Shown: positions 1 to 8,323, counted from the first letter of the stretch. The stretch is 45,492 nucleotides of DNA from Porticoccus sp041581635 (GCA_041581635.1 JBFICW010000023.1:1-45492), one strand, 5' to 3'. Numbers and translations are program-made. Notes: generated by a model not told the origin, from the sequence alone.

Positions 1-1170
1 ACGCCAACCTACGTGTATAGTCGCGCAGCATTGACTGAGCACTTCCTCGCCTACCAGAATGCACTGGCCGACTACTCCCACCTCGTTTGTTACGCAGTAA
101 AAGCCAACTCGAACATTGCCGTACTTAATGTGCTCGCACAACTAGGTGCCGGTTTTGACATCGTCTCAGTGGGCGAACTGGAACGAGTACTCGCGGCCGG
201 TGGTAGCCCTAAAAAAATTATCTTCTCCGGAGTGGGCAAACAACCGACCGAAATGGAAAGAGCGCTCGAGGTGGGCATCCATTGTTTTAATGTAGAATCT
301 GAAGCCGAACTCGATCTACTTAACCGCGTAGCTGGAGCTTGTGGAAAAACAGCTGATATCTCCCTGCGTGTTAACCCCGATGTAGATGCAAAAACCCACC
401 CCTATATATCAACAGGGTTACGCGACAATAAATTTGGTATCGACATCCATCAGGCAAGAGAGGTTTACCTCCGTGCCAAGCAAATGGATCACCTCAATAT
501 TGTTGGCGTAGATTGCCATATTGGCTCACAACTGACAGAGACAGCACCCTTTATTGATGCTCTAGAAAGAGTCTTGGCTTTGGTGGACCAGCTGGCTGAA
601 GACGGCATTACGCTAAATCACCTGGATCTGGGCGGCGGGCTTGGCGTTTGTTACAAAGATGAACAACCACCTCAAATAGCCGATTATATTGCAGAGCTTC
701 GCCAACACCTTAACGGTCGCGACTTAACATTGGTGTTGGAACCAGGGCGATCGATCGCAGCCAATGCCGGCGTTTTACTCACCCGTGTTCAATATCTGAA
801 GCCGGGGCGAGAGAAAAACTTTGCTATTGTGGATGTCGCCATGAACGACATGATTCGTCCGGCACTGTATCAGGCTTGGTTAAGCATTGACCCGGTCACG
901 CCAAGGACAGGGGTATCCTCAGTATGGGATATTGTAGGCCCAGTCTGTGAAACGGGTGACTTTTTAGGCAAAGAAAGGGAGCTCGTCATCGCACAGGGTG
1001 ACCTGCTTTGCATTGGGTCATCGGGAGCTTATGGATTTACCATGAGTTCCAACTACAACAGCAGAGGCCGGGCCGCAGAGATCATGGTTGACGGCGACAC
1101 CGTTCACGAAGTACGCCGCAGAGAAACCGTTGAAGATTTAATGCGCGGTGAAACTGTTTTACCGAAGTAA
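1..1170 (+). CDS. lysA: Diaminopimelate decarboxylase (5'-partial)
   Basis: This PLP enzyme decarboxylates meso-diaminopimelate to L-lysine, the last step of lysine synthesis, in the cytosol. The reading frame is already open at base 1 (T-P-T-Y-V-Y-S), so the native start and roughly the first 25 residues lie outside the window; the GTG at 13 is internal. The PLP lysine is in the AVKANSN motif (codon at 100-102). Also visible are HxGS (DCHIGSQ), the glycine-rich LGGGLGV phosphate loop, EPGRS, and the substrate-binding VCETGDFLG near the C-terminus. It is the first of a co-directional block with dapF, whose product supplies its substrate, an order shared with Pseudomonas. Identity is very secure; only the 5' end is missing. 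Confidence 0.97.
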   Translation, partial: TPTYVYSRAALTEHFLAYQNALADYSHLVCYAVKANSNIAVLNVLAQLGAGFDIVSVGELERVLAAGGSPKKIIFSGVGKQPTEMERALEVGIHCFNVESEAELDLLNRVAGACGKTADISLRVNPDVDAKTHPYISTGLRDNKFGIDIHQAREVYLRAKQMDHLNIVGVDCHIGSQLTETAPFIDALERVLALVDQLAEDGITLNHLDLGGGLGVCYKDEQPPQIADYIAELRQHLNGRDLTLVLEPGRSIAANAGVLLTRVQYLKPGREKNFAIVDVAMNDMIRPALYQAWLSIDPVTPRTGVSSVWDIVGPVCETGDFLGKERELVIAQGDLLCIGSSGAYGFTMSSNYNSRGRAAEIMVDGDTVHEVRRRETVEDLMRGETVLPK

Positions 1171-1252
1171 ATAAGACTTGAGCGTTTACAGCCATTACGG
1201 TGATAACACTCAGTAATAATTCTGCCTAAAAGCGACAAATGACAAGCAAACA

Positions 1253-2083
1253 ATGCTAATACGATTTACTAAAATGCACGGTCTTGGCAACGACTTTGTC
1301 GTTATCGATGCCGTCACCCAAGATGTCCGAATCACACCGGAACAGGCCAGAAAATTGGCCGACCGGCGTTTCGGCGTGGGCTGTGATCAAATTTTAGTCG
1401 TAGAGCCTCCCGGCCGACCAGAGGTTGATTTCCGTTACCGGATCTTCAATCAGGATGGCAGTGAAGTAGAACAGTGCGGTAATGGTGCTCGATGTTTTGC
1501 CAAATTTGTCTGCGACCGCCGCCTTACCGGTAAAAGTAACATTCGGGTTGAAACGGCTAGCGGCATTATTGAGCTGAGAGTTCGACGCAACAACCAAATA
1601 GAAGTGGATATGGGCGTACCGGTACTTGAGCCAGCACAAATACCCTTTACAGCTCATACAAGAGAAAAGACCTACCCGATTGATGTCAACGGCGAACCGT
1701 TGACTATTGGTGCCATTTCCATGGGCAACCCACACGCCGTATTACAAGTTGACAACATCGACTCAGCCCCAGTCAACACGCTTGGGCCTGAGCTGGAAAG
1801 CCACCCTAACTTTCCCCAACGAGTCAACGTCGGGTTTATGCAGGTGGTCAACACCAATGAAATTAATTTGCGAGTATACGAACGTGGTGCTGGAGAAACA
1901 TTAGCCTGCGGCACAGGTGCCTGCGCAGCGGTAGTAGCCGGTAGATTACAAGACCTGTTAGACTCTCCCGTGACCGTTAACCTCCCCGGTGGGAGCCTGA
2001 CAATCGATTGGCCTGGAGAAGGACAATCGGTCATCATGACCGGGCCTGCGACAACAGTGTTCCATGGGCGAATAAAAATATGA
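1253..2083 (+). CDS. dapF: Diaminopimelate epimerase
   Basis: It interconverts LL- and meso-diaminopimelate, providing meso-DAP for peptidoglycan and for LysA. At 276 residues it has the usual family length. Both catalytic cysteines are visible: C75 in EQCGNGARC and C219 in ACGTGACA; the N-terminal MHGLGNDFVV signature is intact. It starts at ATG 1253, 82 bases after lysA. Its stop codon overlaps the next gene's start in an ATGA (2080-2083), so translational coupling to the DUF484 gene is likely. No anomaly seen. Confidence 0.97.
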   Translation: MLIRFTKMHGLGNDFVVIDAVTQDVRITPEQARKLADRRFGVGCDQILVVEPPGRPEVDFRYRIFNQDGSEVEQCGNGARCFAKFVCDRRLTGKSNIRVETASGIIELRVRRNNQIEVDMGVPVLEPAQIPFTAHTREKTYPIDVNGEPLTIGAISMGNPHAVLQVDNIDSAPVNTLGPELESHPNFPQRVNVGFMQVVNTNEINLRVYERGAGETLACGTGACAAVVAGRLQDLLDSPVTVNLPGGSLTIDWPGEGQSVIMTGPATTVFHGRIKI

Positions 2084-2796
2084 CCACAGATAACAATACC
2101 CTTGTCGATACTCTTAGCGAAAAGACCAATTCCGATTTGTCAGCAGAGCAAATCAAATCCTACCTCCAAAATCATCCAGATTTCTTTGAAGACCATCCAG
2201 ACCTATTGGAACTCATCAGCCTGCCTCATGAAAGCGGCGCAGCCGTATCCTTGATCGAGCGTCAAGTGTCTGTGCTAAGAGACCGCAATCTGGAGATGCG
2301 GCAGCGCATCAGCGGCATGCTGGAGGCGGCCAAAACCAATGACAAGCTGTTCGAAAAGACCAAACGCCTGGTTCTTACACTGATTGAAACCAAAGACCTC
2401 CCAACCATCGTTAATACACTGTCTGAAAGTCTGGGTAATGATTTCCAAGTGGAGTTTCACAGCTTTATTCTATTCGGAAACCAACAATCAACACCCGACT
2501 GCAATGCCAAAGTGGTGGCACTGGATCAAGCGAATAAACAGATTGGCACTCTGCTACGAACCAACAGAGTGACCTGCGGCGTTCTAGGAAGTACGGAATT
2601 AAGTTTCCTGTTCGGCGAACAATCTGCCGATGTGGGCTCTGTTGCCGCAGTGCCACTCTCCTACGGCTCCACCTTTGGCATCCTTGCCATTGGCAACTCC
2701 GATCCAAACTATTACCGCAGCAGTATGGGCACGCTGTTTCTCAGCTATATCGCAGAAGTATTAAATCGAGTGACGCCAAACCTCCTGAAGAGGTAA
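2080..2796 (+). CDS. DUF484 family protein
   Basis: A 238-residue member of the DUF484 family (E. coli YigA-like), a GAF-like cytosolic protein of unknown biochemical role that is almost always encoded between dapF and xerC. The N-terminal helical segment has the characteristic YLQNHPDFFEDHPDLLE pattern, followed by a predicted coiled coil (about residues 55-95, VSLIERQVSVLRDRN onward) and a GAF-like C-terminal half ending in a membrane-proximal LSYIAEVLNR helix. I chose the ATG at 2080 because it overlaps the dapF stop (ATGA) and gives the family's N-terminus; an in-frame start at 2008 lies well inside dapF. It ends 6 bases before xerC. Assignment to the family is firm; function is not known. 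Confidence 0.93.
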   Translation: MTTDNNTLVDTLSEKTNSDLSAEQIKSYLQNHPDFFEDHPDLLELISLPHESGAAVSLIERQVSVLRDRNLEMRQRISGMLEAAKTNDKLFEKTKRLVLTLIETKDLPTIVNTLSESLGNDFQVEFHSFILFGNQQSTPDCNAKVVALDQANKQIGTLLRTNRVTCGVLGSTELSFLFGEQSADVGSVAAVPLSYGSTFGILAIGNSDPNYYRSSMGTLFLSYIAEVLNRVTPNLLKR

Positions 2797-2802
2797 AGAG
2801 AC

Positions 2803-3711
2803 ATGAGCAACTCGCTCATTGAACGACTGGGAGAGTTTGAACAACACCTTCGAACCGAGCGAAGACTCTCTAGCCACACGGTTCAGAGTTACTACCGCGA
2901 CCTCAACAAACTCATTGGTTGGTGCGAACAACAAAAAATCGATCACCCTGATCAACTTGACAGCCAACATATTCGCCAATGCATGGCCACTCTCCACCGA
3001 ACAGGGCTGGGGGGGCGAAGTCTTCAGCGTTGGCTGTCATCACTACGTACTTTTTTCAACTATGGTCTAAAACACCGCTGGGTAAAAGCTAACCCGGCCA
3101 ATGGTATTTCCGCACCAAAATCACCCAAAAAACTACCCAAAACCCTGGATGTCGACCAAGTTAATCAATTTGTATCGCTCTCTGGTGACAGCTGGATTGA
3201 GTGTCGAGATCATGCCATCGTTGAACTCTTATACTCTTCAGGGCTAAGACTATCGGAGCTGGCAGGATTAAACCTCACAGATATTGATCTGAGAGAAGCG
3301 ATCATCACAGTTACCGGAAAAGGCAACAAAACAAGGCAATTGCCCGTGGGAAAACAGGCCATTGCTGCTATCAAAACCTGGTTAAAATCCCGACGAGAAG
3401 TTGCTGGCACGGCTCAAACTGCACTGTTTTTAAGCCAGCGAGGAAATCGTTTATCGCCACGCTCTATTCAGGGTCGCCTTGAGCAGCTAAGCATTAAACA
3501 AGGCATGCCTGGGAAGGTGCACCCTCACATGCTGCGCCACTCTTTTGCCAGCCATCTACTTGAATCCAGCGGCGATCTCAGAGCAGTTCAGGAACTGCTG
3601 GGGCATGCAAACATCTCTACTACTCAGATCTACACCCACCTGGATTTTCAACACCTCGCCAAAGTGTATGACAAAGCTCATCCTCGAGCCCAGAAAAAGA
3701 AGGACGATTAG
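2803..3711 (+). CDS. xerC: Site-specific tyrosine recombinase XerC
   Basis: XerC and XerD resolve chromosome dimers at dif during FtsK-dependent segregation. This 302-residue protein has the N-terminal SAM-like core-binding domain (about 1-95) and the C-terminal catalytic domain with all active-site residues: R149 (SSGLRLSE), K173 (TGKGNKTR), H242 and R245 (HMLRHSF), H268 (LLGHANIS) and the nucleophile Y277 (IYTHLDF). It lies 6 bases downstream of the DUF484 gene, as in Pseudomonas, where this gene is called sss. Position and length mark it as the housekeeping recombinase: it lacks the extra helix region typical of an integron integrase, so it is not the integrase for the cassette array at 37876-39367. 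Confidence 0.96.
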   Translation: MSNSLIERLGEFEQHLRTERRLSSHTVQSYYRDLNKLIGWCEQQKIDHPDQLDSQHIRQCMATLHRTGLGGRSLQRWLSSLRTFFNYGLKHRWVKANPANGISAPKSPKKLPKTLDVDQVNQFVSLSGDSWIECRDHAIVELLYSSGLRLSELAGLNLTDIDLREAIITVTGKGNKTRQLPVGKQAIAAIKTWLKSRREVAGTAQTALFLSQRGNRLSPRSIQGRLEQLSIKQGMPGKVHPHMLRHSFASHLLESSGDLRAVQELLGHANISTTQIYTHLDFQHLAKVYDKAHPRAQKKKDD

Positions 3712-3841
3712 CGAACAACCGCAGGGCCACTATATTTTTCTTCATACGAAAAATTTTTCACCATTTATCTCAAACAAACTAAACTTTTTTACTACTCAGG
3801 GCTCTAACCTCGTCACCGTTATCGATATATGGAGTTTTGCT

Positions 3842-4558
3842 GTGCGCAAATTATTGATTCTTCCCCTGCTGTTTCTCTCACTGGCCTGCCAAGCACACGA
3901 TGACTCCAGTAGACGGCTGATTTCCACTAATGGCTACGGTGAAATAAAAGTGAAACCCGACATTGCTATCATCAACCTCAGCGTACGAGCCACTCACAAG
4001 TCAGGCCAGGATGCCAAGAAGGATGTTGACGACAGGGTTAACAACTTTCTTGATTCGCTTAAAAACATGAAGGTCAAACCAGAAGACACCATTGCCTCGT
4101 CCATCAGGCTTAGCCCTCGATATGAACACCACAGCGGCACACGTCTTTTTACTGGTTATGAAGCGATGCGAACGCTCTCCGTCACACTGCACAAAATGGA
4201 GCTTTTGACCGGAGTCATGGACCAGGCTCTCAAACACCGCCTGGAGGGCATCGACAATATTCAATATGACAACAGCCAAATGGAGCAGCATATTCAGGCT
4301 GCTCATTTACAGGCAATCTCAGATTCGAAGATGAAAGCCGCAGCACTGGCTAAAGCCTATGGTGCTGAATTGGGGCCCATTGTACGCATTGACTATCACA
4401 GAAATACTCCCGTCTACCGAGGAAAAATGCAAAGTGATTCTATGGAAAGAGTACAAATGATGCAGGCCGCCCCATCGCGCCCCGGCACATATCTACCGGA
4501 TCAAATTACTTATAGCGATAACATTCAAGTTCAATTTGACTTAATTATTAACCCTTAA
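3842..4558 (+). CDS. SIMPL-domain (DUF541, YggE-like) secreted protein
   Basis: A 238-residue exported protein of the SIMPL/DUF541 family, which includes E. coli YggE; these periplasmic proteins are linked to oxidative-stress tolerance but their mechanism is unclear. The start is GTG 3842, preceded by GGAG with a 7-base spacer. It is followed at once by a positively charged n-region (VRK) and a hydrophobic signal segment ending ACQAHDD. The cysteine is not in a convincing lipobox, so cleavage after CQA by signal peptidase I is more likely than lipidation. The mature part begins with the family motif ISTNGYGEIKVKPDIAIINLSV. The frame is open further upstream, inside xerC, but that extension lacks a ribosome site and would bury the signal peptide. 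Confidence 0.85.
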   Translation: MRKLLILPLLFLSLACQAHDDSSRRLISTNGYGEIKVKPDIAIINLSVRATHKSGQDAKKDVDDRVNNFLDSLKNMKVKPEDTIASSIRLSPRYEHHSGTRLFTGYEAMRTLSVTLHKMELLTGVMDQALKHRLEGIDNIQYDNSQMEQHIQAAHLQAISDSKMKAAALAKAYGAELGPIVRIDYHRNTPVYRGKMQSDSMERVQMMQAAPSRPGTYLPDQITYSDNIQVQFDLIINP

Positions 4559-4584
4559 ACCTCAAACAAAAAAAAGGGATTAAG

Positions 4585-5133
4585 ATGAGCGATCTTTCTG
4601 CTGTCCACCTAACCAGTCAACGTGACCTGCAACCAAAAGTTGGAATCAGTGCCTGCCTAGTGGGGGAGCCTGTACGCTATGATGGCGGCGATAAATATCA
4701 CCAGCTAATAAACGAAGAATTATCACCTTGGCTCGACCTACAGGTTATTTGTCCAGAGGTTGAAGCCGGGCTGGGCACACCACGTCCACCCATAAAGCTG
4801 GTGGAAGACCAAGGCAAAACCCGTGCCCTGGGCGAAGAGAACAGCAGTCTTGATGTCACCGAAGTATTAACAACTACAGCACAAAAATTGAGCACAACCC
4901 AATGCCAGAATTTATGTGCTTATATCGTAAAATCGCGCTCGCCCAGCTGTGGTTCCGGCTCGACCCCAAGGCACGACATAAGAGATTTATCTACTGAGAG
5001 TGGTGACGGCTTATTTGTGGAAGCCCTAAAGACCACCCACCCCAACATAGTGATTGTGGAGGAAAGTAGTCTCAATGATATTCAAAAATGCAAAGAATTT
5101 TTAGAGCAGTGTTATTTATTAAATGAACGCTAA
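4585..5133 (+). CDS. DUF523 domain protein (YbbK-like)
   Basis: A 182-residue cytosolic protein of the DUF523 family. Visible signatures are the N-terminal GISACLVGEPVRYDGG, the acidic CPEVEAGLGTPRPPI, and the later SRSPSCGSGST with conserved cysteines that could bind metal. In some bacteria this domain is fused to DUF1722; here it stands alone. The start ATG 4585 has an AAGGGA ribosome site. It ends 48 bases from the convergent glnK, and I see no clear terminator in that gap. The biochemical function of the family is not established. Confidence 0.85.
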   Translation: MSDLSAVHLTSQRDLQPKVGISACLVGEPVRYDGGDKYHQLINEELSPWLDLQVICPEVEAGLGTPRPPIKLVEDQGKTRALGEENSSLDVTEVLTTTAQKLSTTQCQNLCAYIVKSRSPSCGSGSTPRHDIRDLSTESGDGLFVEALKTTHPNIVIVEESSLNDIQKCKEFLEQCYLLNER

Positions 5134-5181
5134 CTGTTAGTTATGACTAGGGGAAGTATCGGATATACACTCAAAGGTGTG

Positions 5182-5520
5182 TTATACCGCATCACTCCCC
5201 GTCTCTCCGGTACGGATACGAATAACCTCTTCAAGCGTGGTAATAAAGATTTTCCCATCGCCAATTTTTCCCGTGTGAGCTGACTTGGTAATCGCCTCTA
5301 CAACCGTATCGACCTGACTGTCGTCGGCAGCAATCTCTAGTTTCACCTTGGGCAGAAAATCCACCACATACTCGGCACCTCGATAGAGCTCAGTATGCCC
5401 CTTCTGACGACCAAAACCTTTCACCTCAGAAACAGTGATGCCTTGCACCCCAATTTCAGCAAGCGCCTCACGAACATCATCCAGTTTGAAGGGCTTTACC
5501 ACCGCAGTAATAAGCTTCAT
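5182..5520 (-). CDS. glnK: PII nitrogen regulatory protein (distal copy)
   Basis: A 112-residue PII signal transducer. PII proteins sense 2-oxoglutarate and ATP/ADP and control AmtB, NtrB and glutamine synthetase adenylylation. The T-loop with the uridylylation tyrosine is intact (GHTELYRGAEY), as are the B-loop (TGKIGDGKIF) and the C-terminal RIRTGE. I chose the ATG at 5520 because MKLITAVVKPFKL is the canonical PII N-terminus; upstream in-frame codons lack family similarity. It lies downstream of amtB on the same strand but is separated from it by a strong intrinsic terminator (5624-5657), so it probably has its own promoter or depends on read-through. It differs from the proximal copy mainly in residues 67-100. 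Confidence 0.93.
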   Translation of the reverse strand: MKLITAVVKPFKLDDVREALAEIGVQGITVSEVKGFGRQKGHTELYRGAEYVVDFLPKVKLEIAADDSQVDTVVEAITKSAHTGKIGDGKIFITTLEEVIRIRTGETGSDAV

Positions 5521-5623
5521 ATGACTACCTTTTACCTTTTCAGTATTGCAATAAACGCATGAAAAGATACACGTTCTGCCATTGAATTGCACCCAGATTT
5601 ACATTTTTCCATAATCCTCGAGC

Positions 5624-5657
5624 CAAAAAAAAGAGGCTGATCTGGATGATCAGCCTC
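5624..5657 (-). terminator. Intrinsic terminator after amtB
   Basis: A perfect 10-bp inverted repeat (GAGGCTGATC at 5633-5642 and its complement at 5648-5657) with a 5-base loop. On the minus strand it is followed by an unbroken run of eight T. It lies 31 bases past the amtB stop and before the distal glnK, so the main transcript should end here. Confidence 0.9.
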
Positions 5658-5687
5658 CCCAAAGGAAGAAAAAAATGTGAAGAGAGA

Positions 5688-6941
5688 TTACTTGCCGCTA
5701 GCGAACTCTGGGTAGGCTTCAATACCACACTCAGAAGCATCGACGCCTTCGTACTCTTCCTGCTCACCCACTCGAATACCAATGGTGGCTTTCAGAATAG
5801 CCCAAACAATCAAGCTGGCCACAAAGGTCCAAGCGAAGATAACGCCAATGCCGGTAAGCTGTCCCATCAAGGTAGCATCTTCGTTGCCTGAAAGGCATAC
5901 CGCCAACAGTCCCCAAATACCGACTACCCCATGAACAGAAATCGCACCAACAGGATCATCGATTTTCAGCTTATCCATCGTCCTCACAGAGAAGACAACC
6001 AGGATACCACCCACGGCACCAATCAGTGTTGCGCCAATACCACCCCAGTTTAGTGGCTCGGCAGTAATAGCAACCAGACCAGCCAAGGCGCCATTCACCG
6101 CCATGGTAAGGTCGGCTTTGCCAAACATAATATGTGCGAGGATCAAGGCCGCGATCAAACCACCACACGCTGCGGCATTGGTATTAACGAACACATCTGC
6201 AACTGCGTTAGCTTCACCAATATCAGATACTTTCAGCTCTGAACCACCGTTAAAGCCAAACCAGCCCATCCAAAGAATAAACATACCAATTGCTGCTAGC
6301 GGCATATTGGCACCGGGAATAGCATTAATATGGCCATCTTTTGTGTACTTGCCTTTACGTGCTCCCAGCAACAGGACACCAGCCAATGCTGCTGCCGCAC
6401 CACACAAGTGGACAACCCCGGAGCCTGCAAAATCCTGGAAACCCAAAGCATCAAGGAAACCACCGCCCCACTTCCACATACCCTGCATAGGATAGATAAC
6501 GCCGGTCATCGCGACGGCAAATACTAAAAATGCCCAAAGCTTCATCCGCTCTGCTACTGCACCAGACACAATGGACATGGCCGTTGCAACAAACACAACC
6601 TGGAAAAAGAAGTCTGAAGCACCGGAATAGTATGTCTCACCACCGCTGGCCAGTACTTCTTCAGCCGTCGCATTGGCAATGCCATTACCAAACCACATAT
6701 CAGGCAGAATGCCGCCTTCACTACCACCGTACATAATGGTGTAACCCATCAGCAGGTACATGGTGCAGGCAACAGCAAATAACGCCACATTTTTTGTTAG
6801 GATTTCAGTGGTATTTTTGGCGCGAACCAAGCCTGCTTCCAACATCGTGAAGCCGGCAGCCATCCACATAACAAGCGCACCACACACGAGAAAATAAAAC
6901 GTGTCCAACGCGTATTTTACTTCAATAATTTCAGGACTCAT
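5688..6941 (-). CDS. amtB: Ammonium transporter AmtB
   Basis: A 417-residue inner-membrane ammonium channel with about 11 hydrophobic segments. The twin pore histidines are visible in GSGVVHLCGA and GAISVHGVVGIWG. The protein begins MSPEIIEVKYALDTFYFLVCGALVMWMAAG, without the cleaved signal peptide of E. coli AmtB, so it belongs to the branch that starts directly with the first membrane helix. The start at 6941 is 19 bases after the proximal glnK, and both are on one transcript. AmtB is gated by direct insertion of the GlnK T-loop, so pairing with PII genes is functional. A terminator closes the operon after its stop. Confidence 0.97.
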   Translation of the reverse strand: MSPEIIEVKYALDTFYFLVCGALVMWMAAGFTMLEAGLVRAKNTTEILTKNVALFAVACTMYLLMGYTIMYGGSEGGILPDMWFGNGIANATAEEVLASGGETYYSGASDFFFQVVFVATAMSIVSGAVAERMKLWAFLVFAVAMTGVIYPMQGMWKWGGGFLDALGFQDFAGSGVVHLCGAAAALAGVLLLGARKGKYTKDGHINAIPGANMPLAAIGMFILWMGWFGFNGGSELKVSDIGEANAVADVFVNTNAAACGGLIAALILAHIMFGKADLTMAVNGALAGLVAITAEPLNWGGIGATLIGAVGGILVVFSVRTMDKLKIDDPVGAISVHGVVGIWGLLAVCLSGNEDATLMGQLTGIGVIFAWTFVASLIVWAILKATIGIRVGEQEEYEGVDASECGIEAYPEFASGK

Positions 6942-6960
6942 TGTTCAAATCTCCCGTGTT

Positions 6961-7299
6961 TTAAACCGCTTCCACACCAGTTTCACCGGTACGAATTCTA
7001 ATGACTTCCTGCAGATCGGAAATAAAGATCTTACCGTCACCAATTTTTCCAGTATGCGCAGCCGAGGTAATTGCCTCGAGAGCTCCGTCTACCATGTCAT
7101 CTGCAAGTGCCAACTCAAGCTTTACTTTAGGTAGAAAATCCACCACATACTCGGCACCGCGGTAGAGTTCTGTGTGGCCTTTTTGTCGTCCAAAGCCTTT
7201 AACTTCCGTTACCGTAACACCCTGAACACCGATAGCGGCGAGAGCTTCTCGCACGTCATCCAGTTTGAAGGGCTTTACAACTGCTGTGATCAATTTCAT
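6961..7299 (-). CDS. glnK: PII nitrogen regulatory protein (proximal copy)
   Basis: A 112-residue PII protein encoded directly upstream of amtB, the classical glnK-amtB arrangement. The T-loop (GHTELYRGAEYVVDF) with the modifiable tyrosine, the B-loop and the C-terminal RIRTGETG are present. The start at 7299 gives the standard MKLITAVVKPFKL N-terminus and has a strong AAGGAG site; the longer frame upstream is not PII-like. It is nearly identical to the distal copy over the first 60 residues, which suggests a duplication around amtB with divergence in the second half. The position downstream of a sigma54 promoter predicts induction under nitrogen limitation. Confidence 0.95.
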   Translation of the reverse strand: MKLITAVVKPFKLDDVREALAAIGVQGVTVTEVKGFGRQKGHTELYRGAEYVVDFLPKVKLELALADDMVDGALEAITSAAHTGKIGDGKIFISDLQEVIRIRTGETGVEAV

Positions 7300-7311
7300 C
7301 GTATGCTCCTT

Positions 7312-7344
7312 AGGAATTAAAGTGCCCCCGTCAGACGAGAGCAC
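7312..7344 (-). terminator. Stem-loop between torF-like gene and glnK (possible attenuator)
   Basis: In the 59-base gap between the porin stop and the glnK start, GTGCCCCCG (7322-7330) pairs with CGAGAGCAC (7336-7344) around a 5-base loop, with G-U wobbles on the minus-strand RNA. Only a short TTTAATT follows, so it looks like a leaky terminator or a processing/stability hairpin that could lower glnK-amtB output relative to the porin. Confidence 0.4.
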
Positions 7345-7358
7345 CACCTATTTTTTAA

Positions 7359-8135
7359 TTACAGAGATTTACTTATGGCGAAGACAACAGAGCTATCACA
7401 CCAGTCAGTGCCCCAGCACTCGTCACTATCCAGATCGGTATCGATCCAGCTCAGAGAGAAGTCCAAGCCTGACCAGGATTTATTCAGCGTAATAGAGTAG
7501 TCAGAGTAGCTATCTTCTCCATCACCCAGAAATGCTTGTTCAGCATCTTTAGGATCGCTGTCGTCAGAGTCGAACTCAAATGAGTTAAGACCGTAGTGGA
7601 GGTCGAGAGAAAATTCCTGTGGCAAGCTGAAGCTATAGTCAGCATACACATAGAAAAACTCACCCGTTTCTAACCAGTAATCGTCTGAGTAGGCAAAGCC
7701 AAGAGTCGCATCGGCAAAAGAAACACTCGCGTACAACTCCTGATAATCGAGATCCCGTTTACCGGTCAGAGTGAATTCTGTCTCATCAGAGGAAGGGTAA
7801 TCGTAGTACAAGTAACCTACGTCAAAAGTCACATCTTCAGTGATATTGCCGCCGTAACCCACATAGTAATCAAGTTCCATATCAGCATCTGAGCTGTCTG
7901 GATCCTGGAAATCAACCATCGACGCCCAAGTACCTACATAGATGCCATTTTCAAAGGCAACATCAAAACCACCCTGGATTGCCGGGCTAGTATCGTTCTG
8001 TGAAATACCGCGGAACTTATAGTCTGTGGTTAATGACACATTGCCTGATACTTCAGCAGCCTGTGCAAATGAAGCAGCTAAAGGTAGCGTCAACACCAGC
8101 GACGTGACAGCCAGGGTTTTCTTAAAAGTGCTCAT
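7359..8135 (-). CDS. TorF family putative porin (Gcw_chp)
   Basis: A 258-residue outer-membrane beta-barrel of the TorF/Gcw_chp family (TIGR02001). It has a signal peptide (MSTFKKTLAVTSLVLTLPLAASFAQA, cleavage after AQA), the family opening EVSGNVSLTTDYKFRGISQND, and alternating aromatic strands with many acidic residues, as expected for a barrel in a saline environment. The chosen start (8135) has a GGGAGA site; the extra 11 codons upstream have none. In marine gammaproteobacteria this family is commonly linked to glnK-amtB, and here it is the first gene of that unit behind a sigma54 promoter. The likely job is uptake of a nitrogen compound across the outer membrane during nitrogen starvation; the substrate is unknown. 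Confidence 0.85.
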   Translation of the reverse strand: MSTFKKTLAVTSLVLTLPLAASFAQAAEVSGNVSLTTDYKFRGISQNDTSPAIQGGFDVAFENGIYVGTWASMVDFQDPDSSDADMELDYYVGYGGNITEDVTFDVGYLYYDYPSSDETEFTLTGKRDLDYQELYASVSFADATLGFAYSDDYWLETGEFFYVYADYSFSLPQEFSLDLHYGLNSFEFDSDDSDPKDAEQAFLGDGEDSYSDYSITLNKSWSGLDFSLSWIDTDLDSDECWGTDWCDSSVVFAISKSL

Positions 8136-8195
8136 ATGTTTCTCCCAAAACAAAAGTGAAAAAGACAACTAAATTAATAATTTCAAAGTAGTTAA

Positions 8196-8212
8196 TGCAT
8201 TTGGCGTGCCAA
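8196..8212 (-). promoter_or_regulatory. Sigma54 (-24/-12) promoter of the torF-glnK-amtB unit
   Basis: Read on the minus strand the site is TTGGCACGCCAAATGCA. It has exact GG-N10-GC spacing, a full TTGGCACG -24 block and three of four bases of the -12 TTGC. Transcription would start near 8185, leaving a leader of about 50 bases before the porin ATG. Confidence 0.8.
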
Positions 8213-8264
8213 TAATCTGAAACCCTATTATTGATAGGCGCAGGAGCAACTTACAAAAGAAAGA

Positions 8265-8323
8265 TGACCACCATTAGTGCAACAAAATCCCAAAAAATAC
8301 TCACTCTGCACCAAAACAGTGCT
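8265..8323 (-). promoter_or_regulatory. ntrC: NtrC-type enhancer sites
   Basis: The site at 8307-8323 is TGCACCAAAACAGTGCT. It matches the NtrC dyad GCAC-N7-GTGC with correct spacing and sits about 130 bases upstream of the predicted start, a typical enhancer distance. A second, weaker site with only one good half (GTGCA) lies at 8265-8281. The pair supports nitrogen control of the downstream operon; the site for NtrC is inferred from pattern only. Confidence 0.6.

Noticed and set aside
2803..3711. Tyrosine recombinase as the integrase of the cassette array
   Set aside because: Its context after dapF-DUF484, its length and its motifs are those of housekeeping XerC, and it is 35 kb from the cassettes without an attI.
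3545..3841. N-terminal extension of the SIMPL-domain protein into xerC
   Set aside because: It would put about 99 residues before an obvious signal peptide; the GTG at 3842 has a proper ribosome site.
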